NCBI RefSeq assembly: GCF_049243985.1
Contig: NC_135374.1
Location: 58,711,934 to 58,775,933 of the forward strand
DNA length: 64,000 nucleotides
Source: Paroedura picta
Lineage: Eukaryota; Chordata; Lepidosauria; Squamata; Gekkonidae
Reading direction: 5' to 3'
A model generated the notes under the pieces. It was not told the DNA's origin, made no database searches, and saw nothing but the letters and a program-made list of their open reading frames with translations. This document shows, piece after piece, positions 1 through 9,604 of this stretch. The stretch's first letter is position 1. Each line of letters starts with the position of its first letter. A program made the position numbers and the translations under genes.

Positions 1-560
1 GAATGCTAAACTGAATAGCATTATGGTAACTTTTTCCAACTGGTGCTGTCTTGTTCACATTTCTCACTAAGTCTTGAGCGGTGGAAGGTTCTGTGCTAAT
101 TGAAACTATTTAGACACCCAATCTGTTTCTCCTGACTTACATACTGAGCCAATCATTGTGTGGGTAATTAAAGTCACTTATTATGACACAGTTATTCAGC
201 TTTTCCCTACCTACAGTGTCTATGCTCTGCTCTGACACTAAGCGTTTCAGCTCTCCCATTTTATCCCAGACACTTCTAGCATTTGCATACAAGCACCTAT
301 AATTTCCCAGACCCAAGCCTGCAATCTTCCTCCTGTGGCCTCTAGAATTTGTCAGGTAGTCAGTACCATTGGATACCTTCTGAATGGCCATTCCTAATCC
401 ATTTCCTTGTAGAACAGGAACAGCTACCCCTTCATCTCTTAAAGATGAGCCATCCTGAACCAGAGACATTCTGTCCCCTGTTGGGAGTCATGGCTCCTGC
501 CATGACTCCCCCCAACCCTGCCCCGAGACTGGATTTTTCCCCTTCCCTTGAAAGAACAAT
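1..560 (-). mobile_element. CR1-type LINE fragment (start of ORF2 endonuclease)
   Basis: Read on the minus strand, about 300-245 encodes a CR1 endonuclease N-terminus with the motif CLYANARSV (the catalytic Asn region of APE-type nucleases). It is followed by a helix ending SIDTVG. The frame then jumps to a piece reading ISDFNYPHNDW, equivalent to the GDFN(F/Y)P motif, so the central endonuclease region is deleted. The first glycine of GDFN is replaced by serine. Residues upstream of CLYANARS match the usual CR1 linker. The element is old and truncated, and part may lie outside the window. The family call comes from motif recognition. The exact subfamily is not determined. Confidence 0.7.
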
Positions 561-914
561 TTATATCTACTATGGAGCTCAAAGGACTTGAAGCAATTGG
601 GTTCAATTTAGCAGCATACTTTAGCAGCAAACATTCTCTGAAAAAACAATTCTTATTAGAACATCCTCTCTCCTTAGATACTCTTACAGTCTTCATGGCC
701 TAGAAATTTTACTTAATTTTACTTATCATAAAATTTAGTTTATTTAGTACATTCTTATCCTGCCTTTCTCCAAAAAAGCAGAAGGTGTCTTGCTCTTGTA
801 ATAGATGTAAATTACCAAGTGATGCTATTTCTCTCCATGCCATGAATGCTCCAGCTGCCCATTCTTGCACAGGAAGCCTTTATTAAAGGGCAAAACTATT
901 TCCCCCCCCCCTGC

Positions 915-1077
915 CTGTTGGTCATCTGACTCACAACTACATTGGGAGGTAGTTTAGACTGAGAGAGAAATAGAGTGAGTGGCCCAAAATCACTCAACAA
1001 AGTATGGGTCAGAGTGAAATCTGACATCTTCCAGATCTTAGCCTGATGCCCTAACTACGATTCCATGCTGGCTTTAA
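915..1077 (-). mobile_element. MIR/CORE-like tRNA-derived SINE, diverged
   Basis: The plus strand reads ACTCACAACTACATTGGGAGG, then GTGGCCCAAAATCACTCA, then a tRNA-like end finishing in CTAACTACGATTCCATGCTGGCT. This is the reverse of the typical order: tRNA head, core with a 'GTGACCTTGGGC' block, and LINE2-like tail. It is diverged and has no clear target duplication. Confidence 0.5.
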
Positions 1078-2763
1078 ATACCTCTGTGAGCCTTACTATG
1101 AACTACAGGCTAGGAAAAAAACATGGGACAATCTTATTTTTGCAAAACCTGTGCTCCAAATGATGACTTCTCTTTTGTTACTATGGGCATGGGTGCTGCT
1201 CAAGGGTCACTGGATCATTGTCCTTTCCCACTATTACAAATTGCTAAAAACTCATATCTGACTGCTTTAAGGTTGTCAGCTTTTTAATGTGCCCAAGCTA
1301 CTATGCTCCTAACAGAAATTAGGAACTGTTTCTGGTAAATATCGACTGATTCATGAGAATGCATGAAATTAGCATAGATTCAGATGCATAGCCAGTACTC
1401 TGAATGAGTACCTTGAGACAAGTGTGCTCTTTTCATGTTTGCATACTTTACTCTAATTAAGACACAACACATATACTCAAGGGCCAGGATCCTTTGATTA
1501 CAAGTTGACCCTTCCCTCAGCCTCCTGTTATTTGCATCTTCTCCTCCTTCTCAGTACCTATTCTCTGTGTTCTCCTGCAACAGAGTAAAGAAATTTGGTA
1601 GAAGCAGATACCTTTGCTTCTTTTCTTCCAACAAGTGACATGTAAAATAAGCAAGGGATTATATTTCCTTTTCTCCAGGGGCACTCAACAATGTTCCTTG
1701 TTCTTTAGATGACAAGGAAAAAAGACTTGAGGTCATTTTTTCAAAAAGAAGCAATATTATACCTATATACACTCTCACACTTCTAATATCTGCTTTTATT
1801 TAGTCACATCTCCTGCAGCCTGTGTATGTGTGTTATGAAGTCACTTCCATTATGTTCTGAAGCTGCCACATTTTGGAAAAAGAGAACATTCTTTTAAAAG
1901 GAAATCTGGAAGATATGCTGCATTGGAAAATATCATGACACTTTTCACTGCAAGATCCTTTCATCCACAGAAAACTGAGAAGTTAACTGATAAGGAAAAA
2001 GTACTAACACTTAAAGGAAAAATAAATCTGAAATGGAATCATCATCTTTATAATTGCACACAGGTATGCTGAGGTCATGATCTTGCTGTATATTAATGGG
2101 GGAAGTATGCCAAACTTATCCCTTCACTTTTACCAGCTGCTACGGAAATCAGATGACCGATAGTTAAAAAGAGAGCACTCTGTTCATTGCTGGAGGCAGG
2201 CTACTGTGTCAACAGGGCTGCATACAGCTTTCAAAGCATTGACTTGGATAGGTCACCATTCAGCTGTATTGATTCCCCTTGTCTAAAATGGGTCTTATGA
2301 TCTAGCTCAGGGGGCTGTTGTGTGAATGAATCAGCAACGATTCTCTGGATGCCTTCTTTTGACATACAATGACTAATTTAGACAATGTGATCCAGATTTA
2401 TTTTATTAATCATCACCATTTGCCATTTTCAGCTGATTCATTCAGTTAATAGCCTCATTAGCTGTAACATACCTCCCATTTTACATAAGAGTGACACTAC
2501 TTAGTGGCTTGTCCAGGGACAATCAACGAGTATGCAGAAATTTGAACCAAGATGAATTAGGCTCCACCAACCTCCAGGGTCATAGTGTCCCTCTTTTGTG
2601 ACTGTTGGATGGCAATTCTCTCTGACTTTCTCCAGCACTAAACCCATGAAGATCACAAGTATTAAGTATAGACTTTCAGCCAGGACTGAAGAAGAGAAAA
2701 TAAGGACTATATGACTGAAGAAACCTCTGTCACTGTCATACATACCTACATTATCCTGAGGTA
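1078..2763. other. No recognisable gene; AT-rich plain sequence
   Basis: I see no supportable coding region, RNA gene or clear repeat here. A stretch near 2,430-2,580 has faint resemblance to a MIR-like SINE but is too diverged to call. Confidence 0.5.
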
Positions 2764-2951
2764 GATAGGGTTGCCTTGGAAATTCCTGGAGATTTGGGGA
2801 TAAAAACGGCAGAGTGTGAGGAGATGAGGAAGCTACACAAGATGGCATGCCATAGAGGATACTCCCCAAAGCTTCCATTTTCTCCAGAGATGATCTCTGT
2901 TGTCTGGTGATCAGCTATAATTTCAGGACAACTCTGACCTCCATCTGGAGG
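2764..2951 (-). repeat. TIR-type MITE-like repeat ('GGGTTGCC' family)
   Basis: On the plus strand it opens with AGATAGGGTTGCCTTGGAAA and closes with TGACCTCCATCTGGAGG. Its reverse complement has the layout of a family seen several times here: CCTCCAG, a GAGATC...TCTGGAGAAAATGG block, CTATGGCAT, then CTCCAGGAATTTCC. Relatives lie at 13,795-14,322, inside the Helitron copies, at 50,800-51,555 and near 56,885-56,970. Confidence 0.55.
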
Positions 2952-2985
2952 ATGGAAAATCTTGTTGTAATTACAATGGTGAAGA

Positions 2986-3180
2986 ATGTCTATTCCTGCT
3001 GCTCTGCAGGCCTTATTAGGATCAGGTCCCCACGGCATTTCAAAACTGATCCTGTTTGGAACAGCTCCAACCTGCTCTCCAACCATTCCATACTTCTTTC
3101 AGCTACTACCACGAAGTTACCAGATGTCAAAGAGCTTACCCCGCATTGTTGCTGACAAAGAAGGAGTAAGAAAGAAATGA
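2986..3180 (+). other. Unrecognised 64-codon open frame
   Basis: A short frame starts at an ATG at 2,986 and encodes a peptide with LFGTAPTCSPTIPYFFQ and ending GVRKK. Its composition is not obviously repeat-like, but I do not recognise it. No splice sites or neighbouring exons support it, and it overlaps the outer part of the repeat at 3,090-3,655. It could be a remnant of a gene or transposon, or chance. Confidence 0.12.
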
Positions 3181-3655
3181 GAGTGACATTGCCCACATCC
3201 AGCGTCTGGGCAGCAAATTGCTTGATACGTCCTCCAGTTTAAAAAGCGAGTTAGGGAAACGCATAAAGTGGATTCATCAACCAATTTAACGCTAGCTACC
3301 AGAGAGCAACCAACAGGCGACCAGCAGAGGGGAGGTATGGAGACTCAAACACGCTAAAGTAGCCTGCATTGGCCCACCCTCGCACCCGCCTCCTTCTCCC
3401 TTGTTCCCAGGGAAAGGAATTTCTTTTTGAAAATGGCTAACTTCCTGGAGCAAATAATAGGCAGACATGCGTGCAGGCAATGCCAGAAATAAAAGATTTT
3501 TTTTCAAAGTTTTAACACAAAGTGTGCCTCTTGGAAATTTTCTCCCCCTCCCCCAAAATCGGGAACTATATTAATTTTAAAATGTATCAAAGGACTCGTG
3601 ATCCCTTAAGGGGTGGTGTTCTAAAAGCACTACACCTTTATGATTCTATGCATGG
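3090..3655 (-). repeat. Interspersed repeat, copy 2 (relative at 27,553-28,199)
   Basis: Its reverse complement aligns in order with 27,553-28,199. Shared blocks are a CATAGTGCTTTT-like start, the CCCTTA(A/T)GG block, TTCCGATTTGGGG/TTCCCGATTTTGGGG, TTGCCTG(A/C)ACG, CCTATTTGTTGCTCCAGG versus CCTATTATTTGCTCCAGG, GGGAGA-GGAGG-GGGTGC, and CACTTTATGC followed by TTCCC. The outer limits are uncertain. It may be a Harbinger-like non-autonomous element because the other copy has GGGCCCAT/ATGGCCC-like ends. Confidence 0.45.
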
Positions 3656-4030
3656 GCATTTCAATAGGGAAAGTATGGATTAAAAAAAAATTAGTGGGCA
3701 TTGCAGGACCTTTAAAATATGGAGAAAGGAGATTGGTTGCCTGAATTGATTGACAGGTAGAAGCACAACACATATAACGCATGTTGTTCCCTTTCACCAT
3801 GTCCAGCAGCAAATGTGGAGATGTGCGAAAAGGTGGCAGACAAAGGCGAGACAGCAGAAAAGGTGAAGGAGGGGCTGGGAAGTACAATAAAATTTAGCAC
3901 TGCCAGTTAGCTGGCATAAAGCTATTTTTACTGATATGCAGTAATGATATGAGTTCATTGTTATCTTATATCTCCAGGTCATCCTATCTCCCCATAGTCC
4001 CCTGCCTTGCAAACAAGATGGAGTCCCTAG

Positions 4031-4364
4031 GGCCCATTATGCACGGCCGCCGAAACGGCGATTTCGGGTCACATGGAAAACGCGGAGGGGGAAGACGCGA
4101 CGCATACCGGTTATACACGGGGCGGGGCGCGACGGCGGCAAAACCCAGAGTAACCGATTATGCACGCGCCGATCCGGGCGCCGCTTCTGGTTGCGCCCCG
4201 CTCACCCGGAAGCTGCGCTTTCTTCCGCGTTTCACTGACGCGGCTTTTTCGGCGGCATGCACCGAAGCTGCAGCCGGTTGCAGCCGGCTCCGTGTGTTAT
4301 CCGTGATTTTAGTCGCCGCCATTCCACCCCGAATGTGCGCTAAAACCCCCGTGTATAATGGGTC
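4031..4364. mobile_element. CpG-rich 334-bp Harbinger-like MITE
   Basis: The left end GGCCCATTATGCACGG is mirrored by the right end CCGTGTATAATGGGTC. The element is flanked by TAG on both sides (4,028-4,030 and 4,365-4,367), a 3-bp duplication as made by PIF/Harbinger transposases. The interior is strikingly GC- and CpG-rich compared with its AT-rich surroundings, with many CGCG/GGCGC blocks that are normally lost with age when methylated. An open frame crosses it by virtue of its composition, but it has no protein features. The assignment rests on TIR and TSD only. No transposase is present. Confidence 0.6.
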
Positions 4365-4367
4365 TAG

Positions 4368-6025
4368 ATGAAAGCATCATGGCTTCTGCCTATCCAAAGA
4401 GCTGCCCCAAATGGAAGAGGCCCTCTTTATTGCATCCAGAGGCTTTATACCTTCTGTTGTCCCCCTTTTGGGATGACCTTTCTGTCTCAAAGGGCACTTT
4501 AATCTTCCCAGAGATATAGTTTAAGCTGTGTTAGGGTTTGTAGAGGTAATCTGTTTGCATAACAGGGAGTTTGGACGTTCTGTGCTTGACAGATCCTTTC
4601 TCCATCCCTTTCCCTTCTGCCAGCTAACACTGCGAAGCAGAGCTCCAATCCATGGACAAAGAGCAGTCACAATAATTGAAACATTGGGCTGAATCCTTGA
4701 GTCATTTCTCCAGATCAGCAAAAACAAACATTTAAAGTCTGCCTGATTGGGTGACAAGGCAGCATCAAAGTGCTTTAAATAAATTAATTGGATCTGGACT
4801 CTATAAATCAAATGAAATTGACACAAAGGGGGGTCCATTAGGTATAAAAACAATTTAGATTTATTTTTGTTCAGACTTAGATATCAAAGTATGAGTGTCT
4901 AATGCATGGCAGAGCTAGAGTTACAGAATCCCTCCCTAAAAGAAGAATTAGCCAGAGAGCCTTTTAGTGGCTTTAGTCAGCAAAGTGCAAATTGAAGTCC
5001 TGGGCCAGCTGGATGCTCAGTTCAGCCTCCAGAAGGGATCCTCTGTTAAATATGTTGTTACATTTACTTCTCCATTATAAATAGAGGAATGTGTGCTGCT
5101 TCTGTTAAAATGCATAGAAATGGGTCTGTGGCTTATCTTTTTGAGAGACGGTGAGTCTTTCTGTTTTGATCACTTGCAGTTTGCCAAGTGAAATATGAAG
5201 AGCTGAGACTGAGAAATACCAGGGAGGTTTGCACTACTCAAGGTTGTTTTGATTCATTTGGTCTTTTCCATTCAATACACAGTGGGAACTGATTTCCTTC
5301 TCCTTGGCATTGTTTTCTATTCCCTCCTCACATAGACGGAGTGTCCTGCCATACTCTGGGTTATAGAGTTCTATATCTACATCTCTTCTTGGAATTAAGC
5401 ATTATGGGGAAGATATTATAATAGCATTGCTTAATTAGAACAGATTTATGAAGTTAACAGTCCATGCTAATTTTCATTAGTCCTTAATGTTTCCATGTGA
5501 AAGGGGCATTATATTTTTGCAAGATTTCACGTGAAAACATTTTTTAAACACATTAACTAGGAGTTCAAAAAATAAAAATCCTCTTAACTGAGAGCAATTA
5601 CATCCCCTTTAGGAATTAGTGAAGGAATGTAACCATCTGAAAATATCCATCTTTATATGAAACTGTGTTTGCTAAGGGACAGGGCTGTGTGTCTAAGTGG
5701 GGCTGAAAGTGACAGTGGAAAACGTTTCTTCCTAACATCCTGAAGTTTTTGAGGAACTCCTGAGGTGCATCACATTGTCCTTTTAACCTATGCAACTGGG
5801 GAACCAAATGTTCTTGAGGACTTTTATGAGAAAGAAATATGTAGGCTTGATAGCATGAAAAAAGAGCTGCCCTGTATGTGAAATTTGCAGCAGATCTTTG
5901 AGTCTACTTTGAGTTAATACATTATACTTTTTTGGGTTAATCATAGTTGAGTGTAGAGCTACACAAATCAATGAAGGCTAGTGGATGAAGATTATACATA
6001 GTAAAGAATTATTAGGTCCATCTGT
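4368..6025. other. No recognisable gene
   Basis: AT-rich sequence without a supportable gene, RNA or clear repeat. Open frames here are short and on both strands without coding features. Confidence 0.5.
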
Positions 6026-6036
6026 AACTAACAACT
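6026..6036. repeat. Target-site duplication of BovB, left copy
   Basis: AACTAACAACT lies immediately before the (GTT)n 3' tail of the BovB. The identical 11-mer occurs at 12,661-12,671 beyond its 5' end. Confidence 0.85.
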
Positions 6037-6200
6037 TGTTGTTGTTGTTAGGTGCGAAGTCGTGTCCGACCCATCGCGACCCCATGGACAATGATCCTCC
6101 AGTCATAGAATCATAGAATCATAGAATCATAGAGCTGGAAGGGGCCATACAGGCCATCTAGTCCAACCCCCTGCTCAACGCAGGATTAGCCCTAAGCATC

Positions 6201-6975
6201 CTAAAGCATCCAAGAAAAGTGTGTATCCAACCTTTGCTTGAAGACTTCCAGTGAGGGGGAGCTCACCACCTCCTTAGGCAGCCTATTCCACTGCTGAACT
6301 ACTCTGACTGTGAAAAACTTTTTCCTGATATCTAGCCTATATCGTTGTACTTGAAGTTTAAACCCATTACTGCGTGTCCTCTCCTCTGCAGCCAGCAGAA
6401 ACAGCATCCTGCCCTCCTCCAAGTGACAACCTTTCAAATACTTAAAGAGGGCTATCATGTCCCCTCTCAACCTCCTTTTCTCCAGGCTGAACATTCCCAA
6501 GTCCCTCAACCTATCTTCATAGGGCTTGGTCCCTTGGCCCCAGATCATCTTCGTCGCTCTCCTCTGTACCCTTTCAATTTTATCTACGTCCTTCTTGAAG
6601 TGAGGCCTCCAGAACTGCACACAGTACTCCAGGTGTGGTCTGACCAGTGCCGTATACAATGGGACTATGACATCTTGTGATTTTGATGTGATGCCTCTGT
6701 TGATACAGCCCAAAATGGCATTTGCCTTTTTTACCGCTGCATCACACTGCCTGCTCATGTTTAGTTTACAATCCACAAGTACCCCAAGGTCTCGTTCACA
6801 CACAGTGCTACCTAGAAGCGTATCCCCCATCCAGTAGGCATGCTTTTCATTTTTCTGACCCAGATGCAGAACTTTACACTTATCTTTATTAAATTGCATC
6901 TTGTTCTCATTTGCCCATTTTTCCATTGTGTTCAGATCTCGTTGAACTCTGTCTCTATCTTGATGTAAAATAGGC
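6201..6975 (-). pseudogene. CR1 ORF2 C-terminal remnant after RT deletion
   Basis: Downstream of the deletion the reading frame resumes at about 6,965 as RVQRDLNTMEKWANENKMQF, then [44 protein letters not shown] and the C-terminal EVFKQRLDTHFSWML. This is the canonical thumb and C-terminal domain of CR1 RTs. The frame is open to its natural stop. Residues shown before RVQRDL in this frame come from an out-of-frame reading across the junction. RT palm motifs (A: the AFD block, [17 protein letters not shown]) are absent. Confidence 0.88.
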
Positions 6976-8211
6976 ACTAAGCCTTTCTGCTTTCTCTGCA
7001 TCTTTCGTTCGAGTTTGTCCATCTGCACCTAACAGTGGGCCTATTGCCTCCTTGACTTTACGTTTGCTCCTCACATAACTGAAAAATCTTTTCTTGTTAC
7101 AATGGGCTTCCCTGGCCAATCTTAGCTCACTCTCAGCTTTGGCCTTTCTGATGATTGATCTACAGTGACTAGTAACCTGTAGGTACTCTTCTTTAGAGCT
7201 CTGTCCTTCCCTCCATTTCCTGAACATTTTCCTTTTCTTTCTTAGTTCCTCTTGAAGTTCTCTGTTCATCCAAATAGGCTTCTTAGAGCTCCTGCAGTGT
7301 TTTCGTATTTCTGGAATAGTCATTGATTGAGCATGCAATAGCTCTTGTTTGAGTAGCGCCCACCCTTCACATGCTCCCTTCCCTTCCAGCATTCTCGTCC
7401 ATGATATGACACTCATCATGTCTCTGAGTTTATTAAAGTTTGCCCTACGAAAATCCAACATCCGCGTCTGGCTACAAGCTTCCTTGGCTCCCCATCTCAA
7501 AAGGAATTCTATGAGGACATGGTCACTTCCCCCTAGGGTCCCCACCTCCTTCACCTCATCCACCAACTCTTGCCTGTTGGTCAGTATTAAGTCCAGTATG
7601 GCTGAACCTCTTGTGGGTTCATCTACCATTTGATAAATGAAATTGTCAGCCAGGCAGGTCAGAAACTTGCATGACTGAGGACGCTTCGCAGAGTTAGTTT
7701 CCCAGCACACATCTGGGAAATTGAAGTCACCCATGATGACAAGGTCCTGCCGTTTGGATATTTTCTCAAGCTGCTCACAAAGTGCAGCATCCACATCCTC
7801 TCGTTCGTCAGGCGGTCGGTAGCAGACACCAACCACCACACTGTTTGTTTTCCCCTCGCTTATTTTCACCCAGATGCTTTCCACTGCAGATATGCTCTCC
7901 TTCACTAGAATTTCCTGACAGGTAAGCCCTTTCCTCACATACAGTGCCACTCCTCCACCTCTTCGATCTATTCTGTTTTTTCTGAACAGTTCATATCCAT
8001 CCACCATTACATTCCAGTCATGAGAATCATTCCACCAAGTTTCTGTGATGCCTACTAGATCATACCTTTCCATCAGCATGAGAAGTTCCAGCTCTTCCTT
8101 TTTATTGCCCATGCTTCGGGCGTTAGTATAAAGACAACTGAATCCTTTTACTTTTGGTTCCCTATGAGCTGGCCTTGCCGGTTGGGCTGCTTCCGATCGT
8201 TTTCCTTCCAT
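6955..8211 (-). pseudogene. CR1 ORF2 N-terminal part: complete APE endonuclease
   Basis: 418 codons start at 8,211. All APE-type endonuclease motifs are present: LYTNARSM (Asn30), ITETWW (Glu57), a VVVGVCYRPP strand, VIMGDFNFPDVCW (Asp162, Asn164), LDLILTN (Asp207), and GSDHVLIEF (Asp230, His231). The linker to the RT (about 280-410) is also normal, with a helical basic region and the RSKRKVKEAIGPLL block that precedes CR1 RT domains. The frame reaches ERLSAYFTS and then meets the internal deletion. Beyond it, the remaining C-terminal part is in another frame. The endonuclease itself shows no lesion I can see. As a protein it would lack reverse transcriptase. Confidence 0.9.
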
Positions 8212-8249
8212 ACACTCCCTATGTTGATCGTCTCCTTCCCCTAGTGGCT

Positions 8250-9251
8250 TTAGTTTAAAGCTCTCCTGATGAATCTCCCCAGGTTCCTGCCAAGCACATT
8301 CTTCCCCAGTTTCGATAAGTGCAGTCCATCAGGTGCTAGTAGGCCTTCCTCAAGAAAGCCTATCCCATGGTCCCAGAAACCAAATCTCTCCTGCCGGCAC
8401 CAACTACGCAGCCAGTGATTCACCTCCATTATCTTCCTCTCCCGATGCATTCCTCTTCCCTTGACAGGCAAGATTGAAGAGAATACCACTTGTGCCCCCA
8501 TTTGCTTGAGCTTCCTCCCCAGATCTTGATAGTCTTTTTTAATAGGAGCGATGGTATTCAGGGACATGTCATTCGTTCCCACATGGACCATCACAAATGG
8601 GTAACGATCCGTAGATTTGAGGAGTTTGGGCAGCCTTTCTGAAACATCTTTAATTTTCGCCCCTGGCAAGCAACACACCTCTCGGGTTAGGGGGTTGGGC
8701 CCAGCCACATGGCGATCCATTCCTCTTAGCAGGGAGTCTCCAATTACCAGTACTCTCCTTTTTTTTTTCTTCTCAACTCCATTTCCTTCTGTCCCCGTGG
8801 CCTCTTCCCTTTGTCTTATTGTTTGTTTTGGGACCTCTTCCCTTGTTGACCCTTGCACCTCCTCTGCAAGGGCCTGAAATCTATTCTGGAGCTCCAAAGG
8901 CCCCGAGAACTGTCTCGCCCTTCGCCGTTCAGTCTTTTTCCGAACTGCCTGCAGAGGCTCCCTATTGTGGTCAATCTCCTTGTCCTCTTCAGGACTGGTT
9001 GTATTCTCTTTATTCTCTTTATTCCATGTTGCAGAGCTCTGGACTACGAACTCCTCCCCTTTCTTACTTTGGGTCAGAGTAATAATTCTGTTTTCTAGTC
9101 CCCTAATCTTTTCCTCCAAAAGTCTTACCAGCTTACACTTGGGGCAGCTGTAGTCCATCTTGTCTTCTGGGAGGAAGGCAATCATGTCACACTCACTGCA
9201 GATGATGGGATGAGTGTCCTGGAGGTCCATTGTAATGTCTAGGCAGTGCAA
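8250..9251 (-). CDS. CR1 ORF1 protein with zinc-finger and esterase (SGNH) domains
   Basis: The 333-residue frame is open and looks intact. Residues 18-39 hold paired cysteines (C18-x2-C21 and C36-x2-C39) like the N-terminal zinc-binding module of CR1 ORF1p. They are followed by a leucine/charge-rich coiled-coil segment (about 41-60) and a basic, low-complexity linker rich in Lys/Arg/Glu. Residues about 166-333 form a GDSL/SGNH-type esterase domain: VLVIGDSLLRG with Ser173, HVGTNDM with Asn227, and PDGLHLSKLG with Asp308 and His311. In CR1/L2-clade LINEs this esterase domain is a known ORF1 component, probably acting in the RNA particle or at membranes. Its exact role is unproven. The start at 9,251 was chosen as the first Met. 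A second Met at residue 8 is possible. The stop is about 38 bases before the ORF2 Met, the usual close spacing. Confidence 0.9.
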   Translation of the reverse strand: MHCLDITMDLQDTHPIICSECDMIAFLPEDKMDYSCPKCKLVRLLEEKIRGLENRIITLTQSKKGEEFVVQSSATWNKENKENTTSPEEDKEIDHNREPLQAVRKKTERRRARQFSGPLELQNRFQALAEEVQGSTREEVPKQTIRQREEATGTEGNGVEKKKKRRVLVIGDSLLRGMDRHVAGPNPLTREVCCLPGAKIKDVSERLPKLLKSTDRYPFVMVHVGTNDMSLNTIAPIKKDYQDLGRKLKQMGAQVVFSSILPVKGRGMHRERKIMEVNHWLRSWCRQERFGFWDHGIGFLEEGLLAPDGLHLSKLGKNVLGRNLGRFIRRALN

Positions 9252-9604
9252 GTACTAGGGAAATATAATCTACTGATATAATCTACTGATTCTAATTGCT
9301 CGGCCAAGAACCCCAGGCTAAGAGCCACAGGCCAAGAGCCCTTTGTCTCTCTCGCTCTTCGGCTCGCGCCAAAGGATCGCGCCTCTGGTGAGGAGCAGCC
9401 CTTTTTAAGCCTCCCAACAATTACCCAGCAATCACCTCACCCAGGCAGAACAATAGCCTCACCTGGTCAGCAGCAACTCTCCCCAGTAGCTCTCTCCACG
9501 TGCTCTCAGTTGTCTGAGTCCTTCCTGTCCTCTACCATTCCCCGGAGTCCATTTAAGTTTGCACCTACTGCTTCAGGGACACCATCCAGCCACCTCATTC
9601 TCTG

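Larger units (their letters stand above)
6103..9518 (-). mobile_element. CR1 LINE with both ORFs, inserted in BovB; RT core deleted
   Basis: This CR1 runs 5' to 3' from 9,518 to 6,103. Its 3' end is the characteristic tandem octamer (plus strand TCATAGAATCATAGAATC). It carries a GC-rich 5' leader (about 9,252-9,518), ORF1 (9,251-8,250), ORF2 with a complete endonuclease (8,211 to about 6,960), and the C-terminal 240 or so residues of ORF2 (to 6,201). Most of the reverse transcriptase, including the expected FADD site, is missing in one internal deletion. This accounts for its length of 3.4 kb rather than the usual ~4.5 kb. It lies between BovB bases 6,102 and 9,519 with no convincing target duplication, which is normal for CR1. 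It is younger than the BovB that it interrupts. Confidence 0.92.

Noticed and set aside
2430-2580. Second MIR-like SINE
   Set aside because: Only scattered words match. Too diverged to support.
3949-4371. 140-codon plus-strand open frame
   Set aside because: It runs through the CpG-rich MITE at 4,031-4,364 and is open because of GC composition. No domain features.
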